NCBI GenBank assembly: GCA_965219565.1
Contig: OZ244780.1
Span: forward strand, 310,001-374,000
Direction of reading: 5' to 3'
DNA from: DAOUJI01 sp965219565
GTDB lineage: Bacteria; Chloroflexota; Dehalococcoidia; Lucifugimonadales; JAGWBF01
Length of the DNA: 64,000 nt
Shown here one piece after another: positions 1 through 8,195 of the stretch. Both the position numbers and the translations under genes were made by a program. Each line of letters begins with the position of its first letter. The stretch's first letter is position 1. Below the pieces are notes generated by a model. The model was given only the letters and a program-made list of their open reading frames with translations. It was not told where the DNA came from and ran no database searches.

Positions 1-93
1 GCAACGGCGGGCGTCGGGCGCTTCGCAAGCGCCTCGCGAGTTAGCGTCATTTTTCACGACTAGCCCTCTCTGATAACCTCCGTGCACAGCGCC

Positions 94-138
94 GTTCACC
101 CCCATCTTAATCTTCCCCCTTAAGGGGAAGAGGTTTTG
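94..138. repeat. REP-like dispersed repeat, copy 1
   Basis: About 45 bp that recurs with few differences at 9209-9253. The core is a hairpin in which CTTCCCC pairs with GGGGAAG around a short AT loop. The copy runs into the end of the PAP2 gene and supplies its last codons. Bases 1-93 show no gene. Confidence 0.6.
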
Positions 139-775
139 CTGAGGCGACTTTGCGCTCCAGTAGCCTCTGTCTTATGAGGAGCAGCCCCGCCAGGCCCAGG
201 CCCCCCAGCAGAAACCCTCCAAAGACATCCGACGGCCAGTGGACTCCCAGATAGACCCTGGAGGCGCCGCAGGCCAGGATGAGCAGAGACAGAACCACTC
301 TTATTGACAGCGCTTTTCTTGGAGAACCGGCGAAAGTCGGAGCCAGAACCAGGAGAAGACCGAAGAACACCATTGCATGGAGGGCGTGGCCGCTGGGGAA
401 GGCAGGGTTGGCTGGAGTGTCCTCCAGAATGGAGTACATGGGTCTCTCTCGCCCCACCAATTCCTTTATTGCCACGCCAAGCAATTCGACGATCAGGACC
501 ATGAACGTGACCAAGGCGTCCGGGCGTCTTTTTGCAAGCACAAAGAGCAACATGACTGCGAACACCGACGCCACTGCAACGATATAGTGTGAAGTGAACG
601 ATGCGATAAGCGTAGCCTTGTCCAAAGGACCGCTGCGCAGCTCCTGGAACCCGGTGATGGCGGCGTTTTCCCCCGGGAAGCTCTCGTAGACGGCCGCTGT
701 GGCGCACAGGGCCGCCGCTGCGGCAAGCGCAGCCGCCAGCAGTGCGCCCCTGGGGCCAAGTCGTGTGTTTCGCAT
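107..775 (-). CDS. PAP2-family membrane phosphatase
   Basis: A 222-residue integral membrane protein of the type 2 phosphatidic acid phosphatase family, which removes phosphate from lipid phosphates or isoprenoid pyrophosphates at the membrane. The three family motifs are visible in order: KELVGRERP near residue 106, PSGH near 127 and SRVYLGVHWPSD near 170, giving the catalytic Arg and His residues. The N-terminus has a hydrophobic segment and several more follow, as expected for a six-helix protein. The last residues are encoded inside a dispersed repeat, so the natural C-terminus may have been altered. The gene is divergent from cmk. The exact substrate (undecaprenyl-PP or phosphatidate) cannot be told from sequence. 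Confidence 0.9.
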   Translation of the reverse strand: MRNTRLGPRGALLAAALAAAAALCATAAVYESFPGENAAITGFQELRSGPLDKATLIASFTSHYIVAVASVFAVMLLFVLAKRRPDALVTFMVLIVELLGVAIKELVGRERPMYSILEDTPANPAFPSGHALHAMVFFGLLLVLAPTFAGSPRKALSIRVVLSLLILACGASRVYLGVHWPSDVFGGFLLGGLGLAGLLLIRQRLLERKVASAKPLPLKGED

Positions 776-777
776 GG

Positions 778-807
778 TTGTGAAGCCCAGACTAGGTACT
801 ATATACT
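778..807 (+). promoter_or_regulatory. Candidate promoter for cmk
   Basis: TTGTGA at 778-783 and an AT-rich TATATA/TATACT block at 800-807 give 16-18 bp spacing in the divergent 80-bp gap before cmk. The -35 is imperfect, so this is tentative. Confidence 0.3.
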
Positions 808-855
808 ACCCGACAGTCTTGGGAACTGGCTGACTCCCTTTCGCAGCTTCTTTAC

Positions 856-1548
856 GTGTCTATTGCCTCCACTATCGCCATTGACGGCCCCGTAGCATCG
901 GGAAAGACTACAGTGGGGCGTGTGCTGGCACAGCGTCTTGGCCACCGCTTCCTCGACACCGGCGTGATGTATCGCGCGGTCACCTACCTTGGCCTCCGCG
1001 CGGGTGTCGCGCCCGACGACGAGCAGGGATGGACCAACGTCGCCCGCGAAACGACCCTTGATGCCGCTAACGTGAACGACGGCGGCGTCTCCGCTGACGG
1101 AGAGCCGCTTGTCGCAGAGTTGAGGTCCGCTGAAGTGGACCAGGCCGTCTCCCATGTCTCCAAAGTCCAGGGGGTGCGGGACGCTCTTGTGGAGCAGCAG
1201 CAGAGAATCGCCCAGGGCGGAGCCATTGTCATGGTGGGTAGAGACATTGGAACCGTTGTGTTGCCCGACGCCGACCTGAAGATATACCTTACGGCCACTC
1301 CCAGGGAAAGGGCCAGGCGTCGTCACCTGGAGATACGGCGCAAGGTTGTGGGCCAGAGTCCAGTTCCAAGCTACCAGCAGATATTTGATGATTTGGCCGC
1401 CAGGGACGAGCTGGACTCCAACCGGTCCAACTCCCCACTGACCGCCGCGGAAGATTCGATCAGGTTGATCACCGACGGAATGCCCGTCAACGAGGTTTTG
1501 GAACGGATCATGGTCTTGGTGGGACGGCGGCGTGGGCCTGCTGTATAA
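856..1548 (+). CDS. cmk: Cytidylate kinase
   Basis: A 230-residue P-loop kinase that phosphorylates CMP and dCMP with ATP in pyrimidine nucleotide metabolism. The P-loop is at the N-terminus (GPVASGKTT, residues 10-18), followed by the CMP-site stretch FLDTGVMYRA and, near residue 130, VGRDIGTVVLPDAD, all typical of Cmk. Length matches the family. The start is a GTG; no in-frame ATG gives a complete P-loop. The gene overlaps the next gene, plsC, by 17 bp. A cmk-plsC pair is common in bacteria and indicates co-transcription. Confidence 0.95.
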   Translation: MSIASTIAIDGPVASGKTTVGRVLAQRLGHRFLDTGVMYRAVTYLGLRAGVAPDDEQGWTNVARETTLDAANVNDGGVSADGEPLVAELRSAEVDQAVSHVSKVQGVRDALVEQQQRIAQGGAIVMVGRDIGTVVLPDADLKIYLTATPRERARRRHLEIRRKVVGQSPVPSYQQIFDDLAARDELDSNRSNSPLTAAEDSIRLITDGMPVNEVLERIMVLVGRRRGPAV

Positions 1549-2209
1549 CCTGGGCGCAACAGCGGCGAAGCTCGATTTCCCTACGTTGGGGCGTTTTCAC
1601 GTAGAGGGGAAAGAAGCCGTGCCGCCCAAGGGGCCCCTGATTGTGGCGGCGAACCACCGGAGCAACGCCGACCCCTGCTACCTGGCCGCCGCTGTGCCAC
1701 GAGAGCTGCACTTCCTCGGGAAGCGCAGCTTGTTTAAGAACCCCCTGTTCGGCAACTTGTTGAGAGCCGTAAACGTCCATCCCACCGACCGGGACGGAGG
1801 GGACTTGCAGGCCATCCGGACCTGTGTCAGATTGCTCAATGAAGACAGCGTTCTGGCGGTCTTCCCGGAAGGGACCAGAAGCCGGACAGGCCTTTTGGAC
1901 CGGGGCAAAGCGGGTGTGGCCTATATAGCGTCCAGGACCCAGTCCCCCATCTTGCCCGTCGCCATCACCGGCACAGAGAACATCGGCTCCTTTTTCAGGA
2001 TTCCCCTGCCCCTGTGCAGCGTCCATGTACGGATAGGCGAACCGTTCAGCCTTCCCGTTATCGAAGGCCGCCCACCCAAGTCCCTGCTTGAGGGAATGTC
2101 TGACATGATCATGGCCAGAGTGGCCGCCCTGTTGCCCAACGAGTCCCGTGGGTATTACTCTATAGAAGCTGAAGCCGGGAGGTCGGCGGGCCAACGACCC
2201 GTACGCTAA
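1532..2209 (+). CDS. plsC: 1-acyl-sn-glycerol-3-phosphate acyltransferase (PlsC family)
   Basis: A 225-residue acyltransferase that places the second acyl chain on lysophosphatidate in phospholipid synthesis at the membrane. It shows the catalytic HX4D motif as NHRSNAD near residue 41 and the substrate-binding motif FPEGTRSRTG near residue 112. The GTG start lies inside the end of cmk, so translation is probably coupled. A short hydrophobic N-terminus fits peripheral membrane attachment. Glycerolipid specificity is by family; other lyso-lipid acceptors are possible. Confidence 0.9.
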   Translation: MGLLYNLGATAAKLDFPTLGRFHVEGKEAVPPKGPLIVAANHRSNADPCYLAAAVPRELHFLGKRSLFKNPLFGNLLRAVNVHPTDRDGGDLQAIRTCVRLLNEDSVLAVFPEGTRSRTGLLDRGKAGVAYIASRTQSPILPVAITGTENIGSFFRIPLPLCSVHVRIGEPFSLPVIEGRPPKSLLEGMSDMIMARVAALLPNESRGYYSIEAEAGRSAGQRPVR

Positions 2210-2251
2210 AACGCCGGCAGTCCATTTCGACCTATACCAGGAGGCGCTGAC

Positions 2252-2473
2252 GTGCTGGAGAGTGCATCCAAGTTCGGCATCTACCTCAACGCCGAAGAAA
2301 AGAAAGTGGTCAGAATCAACTCCCCCTACTGGATTCCAGAAGAGCCCGACTGGGTGTTACTGACCAATGAGGTGAACGCGACGTTGCTAAGCATCAGGGA
2401 GATGGTCAAGGAGAAGTCCCTGTTGGGCGACGCCGAATCGGTCACTTGGGGAAACATCCCTCTTAGGGACTAG
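2252..2473 (+). CDS. Small conserved-looking protein of unknown function
   Basis: A 73-residue acidic protein that I do not recognise. It begins with GTG behind a good ribosome site (AGGAGG, about 9 bp upstream) and follows plsC by 42 bp on the same strand, so it is probably the third gene of the cmk-plsC transcript. It has no membrane segment, no cysteine and no known motif; a short WIPEEPDWVLLTNEVN stretch looks structured. Confidence that it is real rests on the ribosome site and position. Confidence 0.65.
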   Translation: MLESASKFGIYLNAEEKKVVRINSPYWIPEEPDWVLLTNEVNATLLSIREMVKEKSLLGDAESVTWGNIPLRD

Positions 2474-2683
2474 GGGCCGCTCCGAGAGTGCTGCTGCGCA
2501 GACTGCCAATTGGCTGACCCCCTGGGCTACGGCCTCCTGTCTCCGAAGTTAGTTGTACAAGATAGATAGGCATCCTCGTAGTCGTAACCGTCGCCTCATC
2601 CTCTCCTGTCCAAGGAGAGGGGGCTCCCTGTTCGGCATAGCAGTTCGGCGAACTTCAGATTCAGGACACTAGGCCGTGACTCC
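2474..2683. other. Intergenic region with hairpin
   Basis: Convergent gap between the cmk group and the ATPase gene. It contains CCTCTCC facing GGAGAGG around 2602-2622, a REP- or terminator-like hairpin without a clear T-run. No ORF is supportable. Confidence 0.4.
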
Positions 2684-4354
2684 CTAGGGTAGATGGGATG
2701 TGCCAGTTGCCAGGGTTTCCGCCCAAGCACCCATACGACTTCTAAGTTGGCGGGCTAGGGTCGCGTCGCTGCGCACGAGATACAGCAGAATATCTATGTA
2801 AGCTTCTCTGTCTGCGAGTCTCAACACTCGGTGTATCGGGTCAAGGGCGGACGTCTTGTAGATGGGGTAGCGCGTGGCCAAGCTGTTGAAATCCTGGTTA
2901 TCGAGCAATTGTCGGTAATGCTCCAGTTCCGACTGGTATGTTGATTCTACCTGTATTGTGAAACTCTGCTCATTCGTTTCGGCGATCTGTCGCCATGAGG
3001 GCATCTGTTTCGTGATGTTTGCTCTGACTTGCCTCCAACTACGGCGTGCCGACATTTGCCTTGTGATGTCCTTAGAATCCAACCTGTCCAGGATCTCCAC
3101 CTTAAGTCGGTCCGTTAGGTCGTCGGCGTCCCCGGAGACTATTGGTGCTTGGTGTGTGGCGACGGCGGTCAATGCTTCTTCGCAGTAGTAAAGGCACTCG
3201 ACACAATACGCTTGCAGCAGGTAAACACCCGCTTGTCCGATTGTTATAGCAGAATCCTCAGAGCGACCGTCACCATCTACTATCCCGAACGCTTCGATGT
3301 GGGTGTATTCACTGTTGTCTCGCAGTGCGTTCACCGCACTCTCGACCTCTCCATATCCGCCGACACCCTTGATAGCAGCGTTCGAAAATAGGATTGAGTA
3401 AAGGCGCGAGTCTAGGCTGTCATGGGTTCCCTCAACCAATATTGTCCTAGTTCTGGCGCCGAGTATCATCGCTCGAACTTCTTCGGGAAGAGGTTTACCG
3501 GACTCGATTTCGTCGAGTTCCCAAGTGGTCGGTTTACCATCTGTCCATGCGCACGACTTTACGACTAGTACCCGCGCCTTGCGTTGAGAATCAGGCAGGG
3601 CGGTTTCATACGTCGACACGATGAATGAACAGTCTCCCCTCAGGTCGGCAAGGGCCGACATGAACGGCACGATCATTGACCGATGAAGGTGTCTGTCTGG
3701 TTCGTCAACCAGTATGACCGCTCCTTCAGGGGCGGTCATCACAGTCGCCGTTGCAATCACAGCGTTCCGTTCTCCATCTGAGGCTTGCGCAATGTCGTAC
3801 GAAGCACCTTGTTCGTTGGCCGCAGATAGTTTCCCGTCAGGTCCTACACTTAGCGATATCTTGAATCCGGACTGCTGAAGCACATCGTTGACCAAATGGA
3901 GGGGAGACTGAACATTTGATACTTGCTTCTTTAAGGATTCGCACTCGCCGCTATCTACGCTGCGAGCGATGTCGCGTGCTCGTTGGTTCTCTCGTGTCAC
4001 CAATTCGAACAGGGGTTTGGTCAATCTATCCTCGGGCTCTAACTCTTGCCAGCGACCATCAATTAGGAAATCGCCACTCAACTGGTTTTCAAAAATATTC
4101 TGTCGCTCCTCGGTGTCTTGACGGTAGTCGGAACTAACGAAATTCATGAACCCGCGCGTTCCAGACACCTCTGACAGATGCACTTGACGACGTGCGGACA
4201 TCCATCGGGTTGCAGAACTCTTCGACTGAGACAGCAACTCTAGAATCAGAGATGACTTGCCTGCGCCATTCGTGCCTAGGATGTACAGAGTCTGTCCTGG
4301 TTCCAGTTCCAATTTCAGAGGGTCACCTGAAGTAATAGGAATTTCGTAATGCAT
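2684..4354 (-). CDS. AAA/ABC-type ATPase fused to a DUF4435 (TOPRIM-like) domain
   Basis: A 556-residue protein. The first half is an SMC/ABC-type ATPase: Walker A GTNGAGKSS near residue 29, a signature-like SDGERN near 205 and Walker B VILVDEPDRHLH near 223. The second half begins with ILVEGTHD and has GIVDGDG about 60 residues later, the acidic pattern of TOPRIM/DUF4435 domains. This architecture resembles OLD-family nucleases and the AriA/AriB proteins of PARIS anti-phage systems, which also occur fused. I place the start at the ATG at 4354 because AGAGGA lies 7 bp upstream; a TTG 45 bp earlier has no such site. The gene is AT-richer than its neighbours and stands alone, which suggests transfer. 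The defence role is inferred. Confidence 0.75.
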   Translation of the reverse strand: MHYEIPITSGDPLKLELEPGQTLYILGTNGAGKSSLILELLSQSKSSATRWMSARRQVHLSEVSGTRGFMNFVSSDYRQDTEERQNIFENQLSGDFLIDGRWQELEPEDRLTKPLFELVTRENQRARDIARSVDSGECESLKKQVSNVQSPLHLVNDVLQQSGFKISLSVGPDGKLSAANEQGASYDIAQASDGERNAVIATATVMTAPEGAVILVDEPDRHLHRSMIVPFMSALADLRGDCSFIVSTYETALPDSQRKARVLVVKSCAWTDGKPTTWELDEIESGKPLPEEVRAMILGARTRTILVEGTHDSLDSRLYSILFSNAAIKGVGGYGEVESAVNALRDNSEYTHIEAFGIVDGDGRSEDSAITIGQAGVYLLQAYCVECLYYCEEALTAVATHQAPIVSGDADDLTDRLKVEILDRLDSKDITRQMSARRSWRQVRANITKQMPSWRQIAETNEQSFTIQVESTYQSELEHYRQLLDNQDFNSLATRYPIYKTSALDPIHRVLRLADREAYIDILLYLVRSDATLARQLRSRMGAWAETLATGTSHLP

Positions 4355-4631
4355 CACATATCCTCTCGCAGATTGAGGGTTCTGTTTGCTCTGTCCCAAG
4401 CATGCTAGTGCAGTCTAACAGAGTCGGCACCCACCGCAGCCTCCACTAGGTCGCGGTAGACTTGATCTTCGATTCACGCAAGATGGAAGGTCTGTAGTCT
4501 CCGCAGCCTGTTGCCATTTATTCAACCCCACTTGCATCCAAATCGACTGCCCATGAGAACCGTACCTTTTTGTGTTGATTGAAAGACAGAGAACTCGTAT
4601 TCTACCCGCAGGATCGTTTTTCGACGGCTTG

Positions 4632-5915
4632 CTACGGAGCGGTCACGGTTACGACCCATTCCGTGGTATCCCATATCTGCCAAGCATCTTCAACGTACTG
4701 GAAATCTCCATCACAAGGTAAGGAATGGTGGAACTGGTTGTAGTGGACGCTATATTCTCCTTGGGGAAGCGAGCGGACTGTACGTAAGCCTTCGTAGAAC
4801 AACGTGGCATCGTCGTAAACGTCGATCGTGAACAAGTCCTTGTCTCTTCCGTCCAGCCAATAATCGCTGAACCGGGACGATTGATGGGGCGGTCTACGGA
4901 AACTGAATACGGTGGCGTTCTCGGACCTCTCTAAATCGACCTGCATCGAGTACCGGGGAAACGGCTCTGGCTCTCTGTATCCACCCAACGTCAATTCACG
5001 GTATACGCCAAGGAGCTGGTCTCGAACCCTAGCCCTATAGCGCAAAGCCATCGATACACATGGGGCGTAGTCACCTTCCATAAGAAGACTCATCTCCTCG
5101 ATGAGGTCACTAAAGTCGGAAAGAGATATCGTCCCGGACTGCTCGTCCGTGAACCGGTGCCGGTATATTGAAGGCTGCACCTCGACCAACCAAGTCGTTC
5201 CGATAGCCGGATAACCGATGTGGCTCTCATCGTCTTTGGTGCTCATAAAATAGTATTCTTCTTGTTCCGTCCTATCCAACAAGAGTATCGTATCCCTGTC
5301 GGCGCCGATGACGTTCATGCTGCGGCTTAACCATCTATCGGCGAGTTCGATGGCCTCGCTTTCTGTCCTGAGCCCAAGCCAATCTGGGAAAGCAATATAC
5401 TTGGGGCCGCTGTCCATACGGACGACCAGCTCATTCGGGCCGCTGCCTTTCAAATACTCGACAATCTCGAACTTGTATGACAATTCGGCTACGTAACCAT
5501 AAGAATCGTGTCTCTTTGTTGTGGATTCTAACGACATGAACTTCGCCCTAGCTATTACGTCCGAAGTTCCAATGTGAAGCGCCATCTCGGGGAAGTCTTC
5601 GACCCAAGCGGGGAACTCGGCTTGGACGACGGTGGGAGTGGCCGTGGACGTGGCGACGACGCTGGGTGTTGCCGTGGACGCAGGGACGACGGTGGGAGTG
5701 GCCGTGGGCGTAGGGACGACGGTGGGAGTGGCCGTGGGCGTAGGGACGACGGTGGGAGTGGCCGTGGGCGTAGGCACGGCGGTGGGAGTGGCCGTGGCGA
5801 CGACACTAGGTGTGGCGGCGACGCCGGGAGTGGCTGTGGATACAGAACTGGGAGTCGACGAGCACGCTACGGACACCGCCACGAACACCAGGAAAAGCGC
5901 CTGTATGAGCTTCAT
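4632..5915 (-). CDS. Lipoprotein with Pro/Thr repeat tether
   Basis: A 427-residue secreted lipoprotein. A signal peptide ends in VSVAC with the lipid-attachment Cys at residue 18. Residues 20-100 are low-complexity Thr/Pro/Ala/Val decapeptide repeats (VPTPTATPTV-like) that would form an extended tether. The remaining 325 residues look globular (aromatic and acidic, with three Cys) but match no family I recognise. The gene shares the AT-richer composition of the upstream ATPase gene and lies 277 bp downstream on the same strand. Its function is unknown; surface display is the only safe statement. Confidence 0.75.
   Translation of the reverse strand: MKLIQALFLVFVAVSVACSSTPSSVSTATPGVAATPSVVATATPTAVPTPTATPTVVPTPTATPTVVPTPTATPTVVPASTATPSVVATSTATPTVVQAEFPAWVEDFPEMALHIGTSDVIARAKFMSLESTTKRHDSYGYVAELSYKFEIVEYLKGSGPNELVVRMDSGPKYIAFPDWLGLRTESEAIELADRWLSRSMNVIGADRDTILLLDRTEQEEYYFMSTKDDESHIGYPAIGTTWLVEVQPSIYRHRFTDEQSGTISLSDFSDLIEEMSLLMEGDYAPCVSMALRYRARVRDQLLGVYRELTLGGYREPEPFPRYSMQVDLERSENATVFSFRRPPHQSSRFSDYWLDGRDKDLFTIDVYDDATLFYEGLRTVRSLPQGEYSVHYNQFHHSLPCDGDFQYVEDAWQIWDTTEWVVTVTAP
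5626..5810 (-). repeat. 30-bp tandem repeats inside the lipoprotein gene
   Basis: About six imperfect copies of a 30-bp unit (core GGTGGGAGTGGCCGTGG on the plus strand) encode the Pro/Thr decapeptide tether. Three central units are almost identical, so the array probably changes length by slippage. Confidence 0.8.
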
Positions 5916-6009
5916 GGCATCTCCTCGGGATATGCGGCTCCTGATTATCCTAATATGACGTATCAGGACTGCAAAAGTTCCCGAAGCCTGTGCGGGCTCT
6001 AAGAAGCAG

Positions 6010-6774
6010 CTATCGCCCCTTCCATTCCGGCTGGCGTTTCTCAGAAAAGGCTGTGGGGCCTTCCTTGGCGTCTTCCGACGTGCGGTTGATTTGCTGAAGC
6101 TGAGTTCCTATGTCCAGGCTGCCCGCCTTGGTTGTGTCTATGCCCCGCAGAGCGGCCTCTTTGGTCAGCCGGACCGCAGTCGGAGAGTTTTTCATAATCG
6201 TGGCGGCGTAGGCCTCGCAGGTCTCCAAAAGCTGTTCCCTGGGCACGACCTTGTTGACTAGTCCTATGTCCAAGGCCTCCTGAGCGGTTATACGCTCCGC
6301 CGTCAGCAGCATCTCCATAGCCTTGGTCCAGCCGATGGTGCGGGGCAATTGGGTGGCGCCGGTGGCGGCCATCACTCCCCAGCGGGTCATGGTCATGCCT
6401 ATGCTGGTGTCGTCCGCCGCCACGCGGATGTCGCACGCCAGCGCCACGTCAAGGCCCGCCGCCAGGCAGTAGCCGTGTATCCCGCAGACGATGGGCTTGT
6501 ACACGTTTATACCGTGGCCCAGCGTATGGATTGGTCGAGGGTCTTCTTTCTCGCCCGTTACGTAGGCCCGTTCTCTCAGGTCGGCCCCCGAGGAGAAGGC
6601 CCGGTCTCCCTCGGCTGTTAGAATGGCCACCCAGAGGTCGTCGTCGTCGTTGAAGTCGTGCCAGACCGCCTCCAGTTCCCGGCGCATCTCGTTGTTGATT
6701 GCGTTCAGGGCCTCCGGCCTGTTCAGCCGAACGTATGCTATGTGGTCCTTCTTCTCGTATATCACCGTGGACAT
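6010..6774 (-). CDS. Enoyl-CoA hydratase/isomerase family protein
   Basis: A 254-residue crotonase-fold protein that acts on acyl-CoA thioesters. The oxyanion-hole regions are visible (SSGADLRE and GYCLAAGLDVALACD), and the helix AMEMLLTAERI carries one of the two usual catalytic glutamates. Aligned by eye, the position of the other one (crotonase Glu144) is Met, so a simple hydratase reaction is doubtful; isomerase, hydrolase or lyase activity is as likely. The start at 6774 is chosen for GGGAGG 5 bp upstream. It lies downstream of an alcohol dehydrogenase, SDR and SMP-30 on the same strand, suggesting a degradative set. Confidence 0.88.
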   Translation of the reverse strand: MSTVIYEKKDHIAYVRLNRPEALNAINNEMRRELEAVWHDFNDDDDLWVAILTAEGDRAFSSGADLRERAYVTGEKEDPRPIHTLGHGINVYKPIVCGIHGYCLAAGLDVALACDIRVAADDTSIGMTMTRWGVMAATGATQLPRTIGWTKAMEMLLTAERITAQEALDIGLVNKVVPREQLLETCEAYAATIMKNSPTAVRLTKEAALRGIDTTKAGSLDIGTQLQQINRTSEDAKEGPTAFSEKRQPEWKGR

Positions 6775-6847
6775 GTTGCCTCCCATGAATGGCGCGGGGC
6801 AGTCCGCAACTGCCCCTAAGCCGATATTTTCGTTTTGGCGGCGCTGG

Positions 6848-7930
6848 TTAGTCGAAAGTCAAGACAGAGCGGGCGACCTCGCCGTCTTTCATTGCGCGGA
6901 AGCAGTCGTTCACGTCTTCCAGTGGGCCCCGCTTGCTGATCATCTCGTCCAGCAACAGCTTGCCCTGCCGGTAGAAGTCGATGTAGGTGAGCATGTCCAC
7001 CCTAAACCTGTTGGAGCCCATGCTGCATCCCTGTATCTTCTTCTCCCTCAGGAATGAGGCGCCGTCGATTTCCACGTCCAGGCCGTAAGGAATCATGCCG
7101 ACGATGGTTGCCGTGCCGCCGGGCCCCAGCGCCTCGAAACACTGTTCGGCGGCGGTTTTGTTCCCGATGCATTCCAGGGCGTGGTCCACGCCGCCGTCCG
7201 TCATCTCGACGAGGGCTTCAACGGGGTCTCTATTGGAGGCGTCGACCACGTGGGTGGCGCCCATCTCAAGCGCACGTCCCAGCTTCTCTTCCACCAGGTC
7301 CACGGCAATTATCCTGGTGGCCCCGGCAATCCGTGCCCCCTGTATGGCCGACAGGCCCACTCCTCCGGCTCCAAAGACGGCCACCGTGGACCCGGGCTCG
7401 ACTTTCGCCGTGTTGAGCGCGGCTCCAACTCCCGTGGTCACCCCGCAGCTTATGAGGGCCGCCTGATGCAACGGCATGTCCTCGGGAATCTTTACCACGT
7501 TGTTCTGATGGGTCAGCACCTGCTCGGCAAAGGTGGACAGCCCGGCCATCTGCCCCATGGGGTTGCCGTCGGGCTGGCGATACCTGGGAGGGTCGTCGGA
7601 AGACCGTCCTGGCCGGTCCAGGCACAGGTAGGGCTTCCCCCGCAGACAGTGTTTGCATTGGCCGCAGAAGCATGAACCACACATGATGATGTGGTCGCCC
7701 GGCTGGACGTAGGTGACGCCCTCGCCCACTGCTTCTATCACCCCGGCGCCTTCGTGGCCCAGTATGACCGGCGGGGTCATGGGCCACACTCCGTCTACAA
7801 AGTGGAGGTCGCTGTGGCACACACCGCTGGCGGCCACCTTCACCACGACTTCGCCGGGCTGGGGGTCGTCCAACAGCACCTCTTCGATGTTCAACGGTTG
7901 GTTGGCGCCTCGAAACACGGCAGCTTTCAT
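6848..7930 (-). CDS. Zn-dependent alcohol dehydrogenase (MDR superfamily)
   Basis: A 360-residue medium-chain dehydrogenase that oxidises an alcohol to an aldehyde or ketone with NAD(P). The catalytic zinc ligands lie in GVCHSD (about residue 38) and GHEGAGV (about 60). A structural-zinc loop has the spaced cysteines CGSCFCGQCKHC near residue 91. The Rossmann motif GAGGVGLSAIQGA is near 190. Length and domain order are standard. It resembles class III/benzyl-alcohol-type enzymes, but the substrate is not predictable. It is followed 73 bp later by the crotonase-fold gene. Confidence 0.92.
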   Translation of the reverse strand: MKAAVFRGANQPLNIEEVLLDDPQPGEVVVKVAASGVCHSDLHFVDGVWPMTPPVILGHEGAGVIEAVGEGVTYVQPGDHIIMCGSCFCGQCKHCLRGKPYLCLDRPGRSSDDPPRYRQPDGNPMGQMAGLSTFAEQVLTHQNNVVKIPEDMPLHQAALISCGVTTGVGAALNTAKVEPGSTVAVFGAGGVGLSAIQGARIAGATRIIAVDLVEEKLGRALEMGATHVVDASNRDPVEALVEMTDGGVDHALECIGNKTAAEQCFEALGPGGTATIVGMIPYGLDVEIDGASFLREKKIQGCSMGSNRFRVDMLTYIDFYRQGKLLLDEMISKRGPLEDVNDCFRAMKDGEVARSVLTFD

Positions 7931-8016
7931 GATTTACTCCTGGCAAAGGTTGGCTGAAGGCAGTTTATGCGTGGGCTGTCGGGGTGTCAACGGGAATGCT
8001 TCCGCTGGCCACCGTG

Positions 8017-8170
8017 TGGAACGGCAGCCACCCCTTCGTCTCTCCGGCGGAGGCCGGAGTCCAGGGAACCTTGTGAGAAGGACTGGCGCCACTGGAATCC
8101 GGCCTGCCCTGGAATGACGGGGGATAGGGTCGAGTACGCAGTGGGGGCGACCGGCCGGTCGCCCCTACAT
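8017..8170. repeat. REP-like palindromic region
   Basis: Non-coding sequence between the ADH and SDR genes. It contains a perfect 22-bp palindrome at 8144-8165 (GGGGCGACC, centre GGCC, GGTCGCCCC) and, just before, a segment of the type GGAATCCGGCCTGCCCTGGAATGACGG split over two arms. Such blocks are usually dispersed repeats in these genomes. No gene is present between 7931 and 8195. Confidence 0.6.
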
Positions 8171-8195
8171 GGTCCGTTGCACACAACGATCGTGT

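Noticed and set aside
5626..5810. 30-bp repeats and long opposite-strand open frames (e.g. 5632-5958)
   Set aside because: The repeats encode the lipoprotein tether; the opposite frames are low-complexity shadows of it.
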